From IMG/VR virus record IMGVR_UViG_3300042505_000921, positions 1 to 33,202 of that record: 33,202 nucleotides of DNA; one strand, 5' to 3'. Below, piece after piece: positions 7,100 through 12,883 of this stretch. A program made the position numbers and the translations under genes. The stretch comes from a virus. The notes beneath the pieces are model-generated. The model ran no database searches and had not been told where the DNA came from. It saw only the letters and a program-made list of their open reading frames with translations. Each line of letters starts with the position of its first letter. The first letter of the stretch is position 1.

Positions 7100-7272
7100 T
7101 TCTTGGCCTCCATCGCCTTGGCTTTGTAGCCTTCGGCCTGCTTCAGCATTTCCGTAGCCATAAGAACGGCCAGATCCAGCCGGGTGCGTACTGCGTCGTA
7201 CTGCTTCTTCAGCAAATTCTTCTTCGCACGTTCGAGCACGGCGAGATGCCAGGTTAAACGCTTTACGCTCAC
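7096..7272 (-). CDS. unknown 58-aa helical protein
   Basis: The GTG at 7272 overlaps the upstream TGA (GTGA), which I take as the true start in preference to the open extension to 7290. The protein is almost entirely helical and basic (RLTWHLAVLERAKKNLLKK, with alternating Ala/Lys/Glu to the end). It probably forms a coiled coil or DNA-binding helix pair. No family recognised. Confidence 0.5.
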   Translation of the reverse strand: MSVKRLTWHLAVLERAKKNLLKKQYDAVRTRLDLAVLMATEMLKQAEGYKAKAMEAKK

Positions 7273-7397
7273 CACTGCCCCATTCCCCAACGGTGGCGAT
7301 TGGCACGGGCCTCTCGCACACAGTCGGCGTACTGCTCCGGCGTGTAAGTGCCGATGACGCGGGCATCAAAGAAAGTGATGAGTTGCGAAAGGGTCAT
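7269..7397 (-). CDS. unknown 42-aa protein
   Basis: Begins at the ATG at 7397, overlapping the upstream gene's TGA (GAATGA), and ends in a GTGA overlap with the next gene. It starts MTLSQLITFFDARVIGTYT and ends in RWGMGQW. The double 4-nt coupling is the main argument that it is translated. No motif is recognised. Confidence 0.5.
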   Translation of the reverse strand: MTLSQLITFFDARVIGTYTPEQYADCVREARANRHRWGMGQW

Positions 7398-7642
7398 TCT
7401 AAATTTCTGGCACACGCAATCGCCGCCTCTGTCGCCTCTTGTTCTGATTGTGCGTCTACTTCCAAGACGCCAATCCTTTTGCCCGGCAACCCACACGATA
7501 TTCTGCTTGTCCAATGATATAGGTCGTTATCAAACCAAGTATGTACGTTTGCCCAATCGTCACCGTGTGGAGCGTTTTCGCCTAATCGCGGATCCCATTT
7601 ATTAGGATCGTTAGTAAAAAAATATCCTTTTACAGTTTTCAC
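7394..7642 (-). CDS. unknown 82-aa protein
   Basis: The GTG at 7642 overlaps the upstream stop by 4 nt. It is rich in aromatic residues and aspartate (FFTNDPNKWDPRL, HTWFDNDLYHW) and ends with a helix likely to be EQEATEAAIACARNLE. The tail recalls small phage proteins with a GIxV strand before an alanine helix, but no named family is clear. Cytosolic by appearance. It lies in the early operon between a winged-HTH gene and a run of very small genes. Confidence 0.6.
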   Translation of the reverse strand: MKTVKGYFFTNDPNKWDPRLGENAPHGDDWANVHTWFDNDLYHWTSRISCGLPGKRIGVLEVDAQSEQEATEAAIACARNLE

Positions 7643-7920
7643 AGCACCGCCTTCGGCAGCGGCCCCGCCAGCTTGTACACGTATTTATTGCGATCGTATT
7701 CGAGCGGATAGCCAAAGAAGTCACGCAGCAGATCGATGTCCCGCTGGATGGTCTTGTAACTACATTCGAGCTTAACGCCCAATCTTGCACAGCTAGGCAG
7801 CGTTAGATCCCGCCGCAACATTTCGGCGATCACACCTAGGCGGCGGAACGTAGGCCGTGTGTCCCCAAAGCCAGCAGCCCGATTGCGTTTAGACGCGAGC
7901 CTAGCGGCTGTAGTGCTCAC
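7639..7920 (-). CDS. winged-HTH protein (YafY/WYL-type N-terminal domain only)
   Basis: Ninety-three residues with a winged helix whose recognition segment CSYKTIQRDIDLLRDFF and wing GYPLEYDRNKYVYKL match the N-terminal HTH of YafY/PafC transcription factors. The usual C-terminal WYL ligand-binding domain is absent, so this is a single-domain DNA-binding protein. The GTG start overlaps the upstream TGA. It could repress or activate the early operon or serve as an accessory replication protein. The fold call is good; the target is unknown. Confidence 0.7.
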   Translation of the reverse strand: MSTTAARLASKRNRAAGFGDTRPTFRRLGVIAEMLRRDLTLPSCARLGVKLECSYKTIQRDIDLLRDFFGYPLEYDRNKYVYKLAGPLPKAVL

Positions 7921-8333
7921 TTCATCACCTCCACCATCGCCACCTTCGGCAACCGCATCGCGTTAAACTGCTTTTCGCTTGCGGCAAACACGTCCACCAC
8001 GGGCAACTTTCCGCCGCTCGCCTTTTTGCTCTTAACGGCAGTGCCAGTATCTACGGCTACCCACTCCCGCTTTCCGCCCATCACGCGGATCTTTGACCAC
8101 AGCGGAATGATGTCTGGATCGACGGCGCAGTGACGACCGGCACGCAAGCGTGTTCCAGTGCTGGATTGATAGCGACTGCTCCACTCGTCCTCACCCGGCC
8201 AGTAGCCAGTGATCCGCACCTTGATTTTTTTCACGTCGATCTTCTTTGCGATCGGGCGCAAATCGATTAGTGCGTTACTTAGCTTTGTCGTGGTAAAGCC
8301 AAGCAGAGCGAGGATTGAAAGCAGCGTCCTCAC
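7917..8333 (-). CDS. 3D-domain cell-wall protein (RlpA/MltA-like barrel)
   Basis: A 138-residue protein with a hydrophobic N-terminus (MRTLLSILALLGF) that may be a signal peptide, then a double-psi barrel '3D' domain. The three aspartate motifs are visible: AVDPDIIPLW (D72, D74), WVAVDTGTAV (D95) and PVVDVFAAS (D114). 3D domains occur in lytic transglycosylases and in Rpf/YuiC-like peptidoglycan enzymes. Its place inside a replication operon, far from the lysis cassette, is odd. It might act in superinfection control or envelope remodelling. The GTG overlaps the upstream stop by 4 nt. Confidence 0.75.
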   Translation of the reverse strand: MRTLLSILALLGFTTTKLSNALIDLRPIAKKIDVKKIKVRITGYWPGEDEWSSRYQSSTGTRLRAGRHCAVDPDIIPLWSKIRVMGGKREWVAVDTGTAVKSKKASGGKLPVVDVFAASEKQFNAMRLPKVAMVEVMK

Positions 8334-8482
8334 AGGCCCGCCCTTATCCGATCGATCAGATCGTTTTCTCGTCCTTCAGCAGCCGCCAGCGCAGCCTTTG
8401 CTTCCGCCAGTTCACGGGCCAGCGATCGCACGCGGTTCAGTAACTGCTCTTGGGTGGATTGTTCGGGTAGGATTTCAATCAC
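8330..8482 (-). CDS. small coiled-coil protein, 50 aa
   Basis: The GTG at 8482 overlaps the upstream TGA (GTGA) and has a GGAGG seven bases before it, which decides this start over longer readings into the exonuclease gene. After a short strand (IEILPEQ) it is a heptad-patterned helix rich in Leu, Ala, Glu and Arg. It is likely a dimerising accessory protein of the recombination genes. No family recognised. Confidence 0.6.
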   Translation of the reverse strand: MIEILPEQSTQEQLLNRVRSLARELAEAKAALAAAEGRENDLIDRIRAGL

Positions 8483-9261
8483 AACTTTACCTCCCGCGGG
8501 TCGTACTTCTTCAGCCAGCGCCACACCTTGCAGATAGACGTGAATGCCTCAAACGCCTGGGCAACTTGCTCGGCCGTATAGCGAATGTCCTGCAACTGGC
8601 CGGTGACTGGATCAATCAGAATGTTTCGGCAGGCCATTCCGTCATCCGTGAAGGCGTACGCGTAGGCACTAAGCTGCAAAAGATCAGTTTCATAGCCCGA
8701 TGCTTTTGAGATGCCTTTTGCGTCCTTCTTAAATTTCCTTGTCTTAAAATCAATAACTTCCATCTCGCCGTGGATCTGAGCGATCAAATCCACTCGGCCT
8801 GCGTAACCTTCAGCCTCATTCACTAGCACGGATTCACTGGCGTGAACTTTGGTCACGCAGCATTCCCGCCATTCCTTTAGGCCCGCATAGTGCTCCTCGT
8901 ATCCTTTGACCAAGTCACCCGGCTCCTCGCCATTGATTATAATTTCAGCCAGGGAATGAATGTGAGTACCGCGCAGTGCGGCCGCCTCAACTTCTTTCCT
9001 GCTGTCTAGTACCACCCGCTTGGCAAAATCGCTATCTGCCTCGCCATCGTTCCGTGGTAGCGACAGGGCGGATAGAATCGCCTGCTCCTCCTTCCAATTC
9101 ATCAGACCCTGCTTGCTAGGGCCAGCCGCTCCTAGAATGGTCGTGACAGATGGATATGCGCCCACCTTTCGGGCGGATCGCAGATCACCGTGGCACGACT
9201 CACCCGACGCTAGGTAATAGTGCGACGACTCCGTCTTTGCCGTTGCAATAAGCGCAGCCAT
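8479..9261 (-). CDS. PD-(D/E)XK exonuclease, RecB/Cas4-like
   Basis: Probable 5'-3' recombination exonuclease of 260 residues. The nuclease motifs run in order: H102 in RGTHIHSLAE, GYAGRVDLIA with D158, VIDFKTRK with D171 and K173, and the QxxxY motif (Q196, Y200 in QLSAYAY). Upstream, SVTTILGAAGPSK is the segment that precedes the core in phage PDDEXK proteins of this group. Its neighbour at 9409-9891 looks like an OB-fold or ssDNA-binding partner, so the two may form a Red-like recombination pair. The ATG overlaps the previous stop (TAATG). Confidence 0.85.
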   Translation of the reverse strand: MAALIATAKTESSHYYLASGESCHGDLRSARKVGAYPSVTTILGAAGPSKQGLMNWKEEQAILSALSLPRNDGEADSDFAKRVVLDSRKEVEAAALRGTHIHSLAEIIINGEEPGDLVKGYEEHYAGLKEWRECCVTKVHASESVLVNEAEGYAGRVDLIAQIHGEMEVIDFKTRKFKKDAKGISKASGYETDLLQLSAYAYAFTDDGMACRNILIDPVTGQLQDIRYTAEQVAQAFEAFTSICKVWRWLKKYDPREVKL

Positions 9262-9356
9262 TACTGCCAGTCCTTCAGCAGTCGCATGGTCATAAGGGCC
9301 AGCACGACTGCGGTTGTGGGGAATACGATTTGAACTACTAAAGTTAGGATTTCCAT
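9261..9356 (-). CDS. tiny membrane peptide, 31 aa
   Basis: The ATG at 9356 opens 31 codons ending in a TAATG overlap with the exonuclease start. The peptide is one hydrophobic segment (ILTLVVQIVFPTTAVVLAL) followed by a charged end (MRLLKDWQ), typical of small phage membrane proteins. No good ribosome-binding site is visible before the ATG, which lowers confidence; the TAATG coupling supports it. Confidence 0.4.
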   Translation of the reverse strand: MEILTLVVQIVFPTTAVVLALMTMRLLKDWQ

Positions 9357-9408
9357 GGGGGGTATTCTTTCTGGCCTCGGCGGGATAGAACCACCTCGGC
9401 CAATTTGG

Positions 9409-9891
9409 CTAGAACGGCACGGGTGTTCCGTCGGCATCTAACTCGACGACGGCTGGTTTCGGTGCGCCAGGGCGATTGCATTTCCTAACGTAGTCCTTCT
9501 CGACTTTTATTTTGTTTGCACCGGCAGGCAGTACCGCCTGCACATTGGCGTAGGTTGATCCATCACGCTCCGCATGCGTCACAAGGATCTGGCACGGCTT
9601 ACCGATTAAGGTTTCCAGATCCAGATTCTGCGGTGGCGCCTTTTTGGCGTAAGATTTCAGATCTTTGAACAAAGCTGCTTTCTCATGCAGGCTCAGTCCG
9701 TAACGCCGGCCGATGGTAAACGGCCGCCCGTCCTCCATCTTCTCGGCGATCTGCCAGACCAACCTTATCTGGTGCTTCTTTCCATACTGCGTTTCCACCA
9801 CGCCGAGATCCTCAACGTCGCAGAACACTGCGTCGTGATTCCCTTCCGGGGCTGGCGTATATGTGCCCCCTCTTGATGCTACGATTGGCAT
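9409..9891 (-). CDS. OB-fold-like replication/recombination accessory protein
   Basis: A 160-residue protein with a beta-rich core (GNHDAVFCDVEDLGVV, then QIRLVWQIAE) and the segment FTIGRRYGLSLHEKAALFK, a pattern shared by phage proteins encoded beside exonucleases and helicases. The overall strand pattern suggests an OB-like fold with ssDNA binding, but this is by analogy. The C-terminal tail is proline-rich. The gene has its own leader of AACCAAGAAACC-type sequence that is repeated upstream of the neighbouring gene. Spacing to the upstream gene is only 3 nt. Confidence 0.6.
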   Translation of the reverse strand: MPIVASRGGTYTPAPEGNHDAVFCDVEDLGVVETQYGKKHQIRLVWQIAEKMEDGRPFTIGRRYGLSLHEKAALFKDLKSYAKKAPPQNLDLETLIGKPCQILVTHAERDGSTYANVQAVLPAGANKIKVEKDYVRKCNRPGAPKPAVVELDADGTPVPF

Positions 9892-9894
9892 ATT

Positions 9895-10287
9895 TTATTT
9901 TTCTTTCTTGGTTTGGGTTTCTTGGTTTTGCTGGACTAGTAGTCGTCGCAAAAATGTTTTTTCGCATGAAGCGATTGCTTTTTCTTGGCACCAAGGCAAA
10001 AGAGTTTTCGCAAAGGTTGAAAACTCAGAAATATCAGTAAATAAGATTGAAAATTTCGGCCAATCTTCACGCTTGTCGAAGCAACTAAGCGCTATTCTTG
10101 GTTGTTTGCCGCCTAGTTGTATGTTTGTCTCAACAATGTAATAGAGTCTTAAAAATGACTTAGTAAAGAAAGGGCCGTCGCCTTCTTTTTGAGAAAAGCC
10201 TAAGATATTAAATATAATCTTTGTCTTAAAATCAGGGAACGCCGCGTGTTTATTATCTTTAATTAGTAGTTTATTTTTTGTTTTCAT
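9895..10287 (-). CDS. unknown 130-aa protein, AT-rich, likely inserted cargo
   Basis: Begins MKTKNKLLIKDNKHAAF; an asparagine/lysine/phenylalanine-rich protein clearly more AT-rich than its neighbours, with no recognised domain and no signal peptide. Its last 20 or so codons (FLRRLLVQQNQETQTKKEK) are encoded inside a direct repeat whose other copy covers the 3' end and trailer of the upstream gene. This suggests that the gene arrived with, or was captured by, a duplication of that sequence. It is probably a moron-like accessory gene expressed with the early operon. The function cannot be read from the sequence. Confidence 0.6.
   Translation of the reverse strand: MKTKNKLLIKDNKHAAFPDFKTKIIFNILGFSQKEGDGPFFTKSFLRLYYIVETNIQLGGKQPRIALSCFDKREDWPKFSILFTDISEFSTFAKTLLPWCQEKAIASCEKTFLRRLLVQQNQETQTKKEK
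9898..9955. repeat. direct repeat, left copy (leader duplication)
   Basis: On the minus strand this copy runs from ATTTTTGCGACGAC through AGCAAAACCAAGAAACC to ACCAAGAAAGAAAAA. It matches the copy at 10302-10386 except for a few substitutions and an extra run of short units in the latter. It spans the 3' end of the AT-rich gene and the leader of the 9409-9891 gene. Confidence 0.85.
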
Positions 10288-10301
10288 TTTTTTCTATGTT
10301 T

Positions 10302-10386
10302 TTTCTTTCTTGGTTTTGGTTTCTTGGTTTTGGTTTATTGGTTTTGGTTTCTTGGTTTTGCTTGACCTACTCGTCGTCGCAAAAAT
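10302..10386. repeat. direct repeat, right copy with 14-bp tandem units
   Basis: Second copy of the sequence at 9898-9955, here spanning the 3' end of the 71-aa gene and the leader of the 130-aa gene. It contains about 28 extra bases made of AACCAA(G/T)AAACCAAA units, so the tandem unit has expanded or contracted between copies. On the plus strand it reads as TTTCTTGGTTTTGG repeats. Confidence 0.85.
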
Positions 10387-10582
10387 CGTTATTCCTGTGC
10401 GGTTCGTTTAAGTCTTGGAACTCGCGGTCGGCCAAGTGCCAAGCGATCTCGTGCTTGCGGGCCAGTTGCTTTGCCTGGTCGATCTCGCCTCGGTTCAGCG
10501 CCTTCACAACCCGCTCGGCTGAGTTGCGACAGGCCATTACTTCAATGTTTTCGATGAGGCGGAATTTAGTCAGGTCGGTCAT
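10367..10582 (-). CDS. unknown 71-aa protein
   Basis: I take the ATG at 10582, two bases after the previous stop, giving MTDLTKFRLIENIEVMACR onward. The protein is helical and charged, with an acidic end (NNDFCDDE). No family is recognised. Its last codons lie in the direct repeat shared with the end of the 130-aa gene. Confidence 0.55.
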   Translation of the reverse strand: MTDLTKFRLIENIEVMACRNSAERVVKALNRGEIDQAKQLARKHEIAWHLADREFQDLNEPHRNNDFCDDE

Positions 10583-10584
10583 AA

Positions 10585-10725
10585 TCAGCCCCGGCGGTTG
10601 TTGCCGTAGTAATCGCAAAAGCGCTGATGCTCATATTCAGAGTCAGCCCTCTCCCGCTCATAGACTTCGTATTCGTAGTCAGGCTTGTCGTTGTTAATAG
10701 GGGTGTCGTTGGTTGGTTCGCTCAT
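10585..10725 (-). CDS. small acidic protein, 46 aa
   Basis: The ATG at 10725 overlaps the upstream gene's stop (AAATGA) and has an AGGAG six bases upstream, the best ribosome-binding site in this region. The product is tyrosine- and glutamate-rich (DYEYEVYEREREADS-like stretch) and very acidic. It could be a DNA-mimic-like or inhibitor peptide, but that is only a property-based remark; no family is recognised. Confidence 0.6.
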   Translation of the reverse strand: MSEPTNDTPINNDKPDYEYEVYERERADSEYEHQRFCDYYGNNRRG

Positions 10726-11057
10726 TTTGTGCTCCTGTTAATCGCTAATTTGAACGATTGAATGGTCGTCTTAATGAAGTCGGCAGTTATGCACTTGGCT
10801 GAAAATCTCCATACCCTCCACCCGAGGTCGGCTGCTGCCCGATATTTTTCGCAGTCCTTCACCATTCCCATGCCCCGGCCGTGACGGCCTCCATTGATCA
10901 AGAATGCGCCCCCGTCAATTTCGATGGCCAATTTGAAGGCAGGCAAAGCAAAATCAAAACGCCACTTCCTAGTCGGATGGAATTTGTATTCCGCCACTAG
11001 CTCTGGCCCACCCAACAGTTTCCACAGCATAATAAACTTGCCGCCTAATGCGCTCAC
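10722..11057 (-). CDS. Vsr-like PD-(D/E)XK endonuclease
   Basis: A 111-residue protein of the Vsr/DUF559-like nuclease fold. The core shows WRFDFALP with the first acidic residue, LAIEIDGG with the second, then a GRHGRG loop, DCEKYRAAADLGWRVWRFS and a final helix. These small nucleases are common in phage early regions and may act as resolvases or mismatch/nicking enzymes. The ATG overlaps the upstream stop. The fold call is good; the substrate is unknown. Confidence 0.75.
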   Translation of the reverse strand: MSALGGKFIMLWKLLGGPELVAEYKFHPTRKWRFDFALPAFKLAIEIDGGAFLINGGRHGRGMGMVKDCEKYRAAADLGWRVWRFSAKCITADFIKTTIQSFKLAINRSTK

Positions 11058-11323
11058 GATTGCCCTGCGCTTTTCTTTAGGAGGCTGGCCACGATCTCCT
11101 CCATTCGGTCTAGGCGATTGCGTAGATCGCGGTGCTTAGTTTGCAGATCGATCAAAGCAGTCGTCTGAGAGAGCTGGGCCGATCCGTAGGATTGCGAGAC
11201 GGAGATCGGCAGAATGCCCTCTGCCTCTAAGTCCCTCACAGTAGCCGCAGGCGGATAGAACGCCCCGGCCACGCCGCCTTGGTTTTCAGGTGCGGGGGCA
11301 CCGTTGTCCTTGGCGTAAATCAT
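11054..11323 (-). CDS. unknown 89-aa protein with C-terminal coiled coil
   Basis: Starts MIYAKDNGAPAPENQGG. The N-terminal half is proline/glycine-rich and probably flexible (AGAFYPPAATVRDLEAEGI); the C-terminal 40 residues form a leucine-patterned helix (LIDLQTKHRDLRNRLDRMEE). Both ends overlap neighbours by 4 nt. It follows a membrane-protein gene, so the pair may work together. No family recognised. Confidence 0.55.
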   Translation of the reverse strand: MIYAKDNGAPAPENQGGVAGAFYPPAATVRDLEAEGILPISVSQSYGSAQLSQTTALIDLQTKHRDLRNRLDRMEEIVASLLKKSAGQS

Positions 11324-11481
11324 CTGCCCTCCCTAAAGAATCGACGCACTTGATCGACTACCCACCCAAACACGAGCACGGCCACGGTTAGCCCGGCGAT
11401 TCCAGATCCTACGAACAAAGCCCAGCCGGTAATCAGCATGGATACCTGGGCGAGATCGCGCATTACTTCCCACGAGATCAT
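11320..11481 (-). CDS. small membrane protein, 53 aa
   Basis: Start taken at the ATG at 11481, which overlaps the preceding TGA (AAATGA). One strong transmembrane segment spans roughly residues 13-38 (SMLITGWALFVGSGIAGLTV and on), followed by a basic cytoplasmic tail (DQVRRFFREGR). Such single-span proteins in phage early operons are often superinfection-exclusion or envelope-interference proteins, but nothing here proves that. Confidence 0.6.
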   Translation of the reverse strand: MISWEVMRDLAQVSMLITGWALFVGSGIAGLTVAVLVFGWVVDQVRRFFREGR

Positions 11482-11735
11482 TTGCTGGCCTCGTGCTGCT
11501 GTGCCCACATACGGCACACGGCGGGGTTTGGGTGATAAACAAACGCTTCGGGGGTCAAATCGTACCCGCCGCGAGAATTTAAATTAAGTTGCTGGTAGTG
11601 AGCCTTTTTTGGCTCAGTAATTACCGCCGTGTTACCGTTTCGTCGTAAGTCGTTATAGTGATAAGCATCGGACGGGGTGGGATTTGAACCCACGGATCTA
11701 TTTCCTCCTTTGATTTGATTGATTATGCTTTGCAT
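11478..11735 (-). CDS. first gene of early operon, overlapping attP; unknown
   Basis: The frame is open from an ATG at 11735 (85 aa, no good RBS) and from a GTG at 11693 (71 aa) with GGAGG at 11704-11708, ten bases upstream. The GTG is the first base triplet of the tRNA T-arm segment, so the attachment core doubles as the first codons (GSNPTPSDAYHYN). The remainder is polar and ends CRMWAQQHEASK. No family is recognised. The TGA overlaps the next ATG. Because the RBS and the coding part lie on opposite sides of the attP core, integration should alter expression of this gene and of the operon behind it. Confidence 0.5.
   Translation of the reverse strand: MQSIINQIKGGNRSVGSNPTPSDAYHYNDLRRNGNTAVITEPKKAHYQQLNLNSRGGYDLTPEAFVYHPNPAVCRMWAQQHEASK
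11600..11615. other. perfect 5-bp hairpin with T6 loop near attP
   Basis: GAGCC (11600-11604), TTTTTT loop, GGCTC (11611-11615). It lies inside the first early gene, just beside the attP arm. It could be a structured element for the recombinase complex or a chance hairpin within coding sequence. Confidence 0.3.
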
Positions 11736-11779
11736 GGTTGCTGTGTGTTATTGCTTTAAACTGAGCAAATGTTACCGTT
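11630..11779. repeat. attP arm-site candidates (two TGTTACCGTT copies)
   Basis: Identical decamers TGTTACCGTT lie at 11630-11639 and 11770-11779, about 30 bp outside the left and 70 bp outside the right end of the tRNA-derived core. The right copy is part of the inverted repeat GTTAC-CGTT-GTAAC at 11771-11784. Flanking direct repeats of this kind are the expected arm-type binding sites for a tyrosine integrase. Confidence 0.55.
11669..11700 (-). other. attP core: 3' end of a tRNA gene (tRNA-Ser-like)
   Basis: The minus strand carries a complete T-arm (GTGGG, loop TTCAAAT, CCCAC, 11693-11677), then the acceptor 3' strand CCCGTCC (11676-11670) and discriminator G (11669). There is no CCA and no 5' half of a tRNA upstream, so this is a fragment and not a gene. 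Integrating phages carry exactly such tRNA 3' ends in attP to restore the target tRNA after insertion. The implied acceptor GGACGGG with discriminator G fits many bacterial tRNA-Ser genes; the isotype is inference. The integrase begins 86 bp to the right. Confidence 0.8.
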
Positions 11780-11785
11780 GTAACT

Positions 11786-12883
11786 ATGGCCTATTCCTAC
11801 ATTAAGAAAGGCAATCCGTGGTTCTACATTCGTTTTAAAGATCCCACCGGCAAGTGGCGCACGAAAAGCACGCGATACCGAATCGACAACACGCTGCATC
11901 GCGCAAAGGCAACGGCCGAGGCCGCCAGACTTGGCGTTAATGAAAAGCGCAAAGATTGCGGCAGCGATTGGGTTGATGATTTGATTGAAAATCATCCCGT
12001 TTCCGCTCTGACAAAGGTGTACTACAGAAATTGCTGGCGTCATCTGGCGAGATTTATTAGTGAGAAAAAGATTAGCCTGCAAGCGTTTTCTGCAAATGAT
12101 TGTGAGATTTATTTGCGATGGCGCCAAAGCCTTCCCCGCACGTCCGGCGGTAAGGCTGGACGTAACCAAGCGTGCCAAGATTTGAAGATTCTTAAATGGA
12201 TTCACCGGCAGGGCCGACTGCTCGGAAAGATGGATTCTGTCGCCCTTTTGGATTACAGAATTAAGAGGGGGCCGATTGGCCGAGTTAAACCCGTGTTTTC
12301 GGATAATGAGATTAAAATCACCCGGAAAGCTCTCGCTGTGGATGGCGTGCCCGAATGGATGCGAGTCAGCTTTGAGATTGCCCTGGCTACTGGCTGCCGA
12401 CTTCGTGAGACACAGATTCCGCTTGAGTGCGTGGATCTGAAGAATCGCGTTCTTACCTTCCCCTGCCCCAAGGGTGGCACGGGTAAATCGTTCAGCATTC
12501 CTATCCCGGCCACAATCGAACCCATGCTGGCCAAGATGAAAGCCGAGGGACGCGAGATCACCTGCGAAGTGCCCCGCACGCGAGCTTCGCTTTGCTGGCG
12601 CCGCCTGCTGGATATTTGCGGGCTTAAGCGTCATTGTTTTCATTCGCTCCGGGTAACCCGAGTGACGAGACTGCGGCTTTCAGGCTGTTCTCAATCTGTA
12701 GCCATGAGACTCGTGAATCACTCTTCGACTTTAGTGCATGAGCTTTACCAGCGGCACTGCGTAGACGATCTCCGCGATGCTGTGAATTTGGGGCAGTCCG
12801 TATCAGCCGCCATTGATCAAAGTCAGACGGAATTACCTTACCCGCGATCAGCGGGAATCCAGGCAACGCCTGCATTTGCTTAA
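11786..12883 (+). CDS. int: tyrosine site-specific integrase
   Basis: Phage integrase of 365 residues. The N-terminus (YIKKGNPWFYIRFKDPTGKW) is the arm-binding type; residues 65-160 are the SAM-like core-binding domain. The catalytic domain shows R205 (ATGCRLRE), HSLR with H286 and R289, H312 (LVNHSS) and the nucleophile Y321 (ELYQRH), so the set is complete. It is one of only three or four plus-strand genes here and starts 86 bp from a tRNA-derived attP core. About 260 bp of its 3' part is overlapped on the other strand by the excisionase-like gene. No Shine-Dalgarno is obvious before the ATG. Confidence 0.93.
   Translation: MAYSYIKKGNPWFYIRFKDPTGKWRTKSTRYRIDNTLHRAKATAEAARLGVNEKRKDCGSDWVDDLIENHPVSALTKVYYRNCWRHLARFISEKKISLQAFSANDCEIYLRWRQSLPRTSGGKAGRNQACQDLKILKWIHRQGRLLGKMDSVALLDYRIKRGPIGRVKPVFSDNEIKITRKALAVDGVPEWMRVSFEIALATGCRLRETQIPLECVDLKNRVLTFPCPKGGTGKSFSIPIPATIEPMLAKMKAEGREITCEVPRTRASLCWRRLLDICGLKRHCFHSLRVTRVTRLRLSGCSQSVAMRLVNHSSTLVHELYQRHCVDDLRDAVNLGQSVSAAIDQSQTELPYPRSAGIQATPAFA

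Noticed and set aside
6920-7369. 149-codon reading with start at 7369
   Set aside because: The upstream part overlaps two coupled small genes in other frames and looks random; the ATG at 7099 coupled to the previous stop is preferred.
10278-10697. Plus-strand frame that reads as a hydrophobic FFLSWFWFLGFG-like protein
   Set aside because: It is the complement of the A/C-rich leader repeats and overlaps two well-coupled minus-strand genes.
11640-11760. Complete tRNA gene
   Set aside because: Only the T-arm and acceptor 3' strand are present; no D-arm, anticodon arm or acceptor 5' strand lies upstream on that strand.
11756-12643. Long minus-strand open frame (295 codons) opposite the integrase
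   Set aside because: The plus-strand frame holds a complete R-H-R-H-Y integrase. The antisense product has no recognisable domain and looks like a composition shadow.
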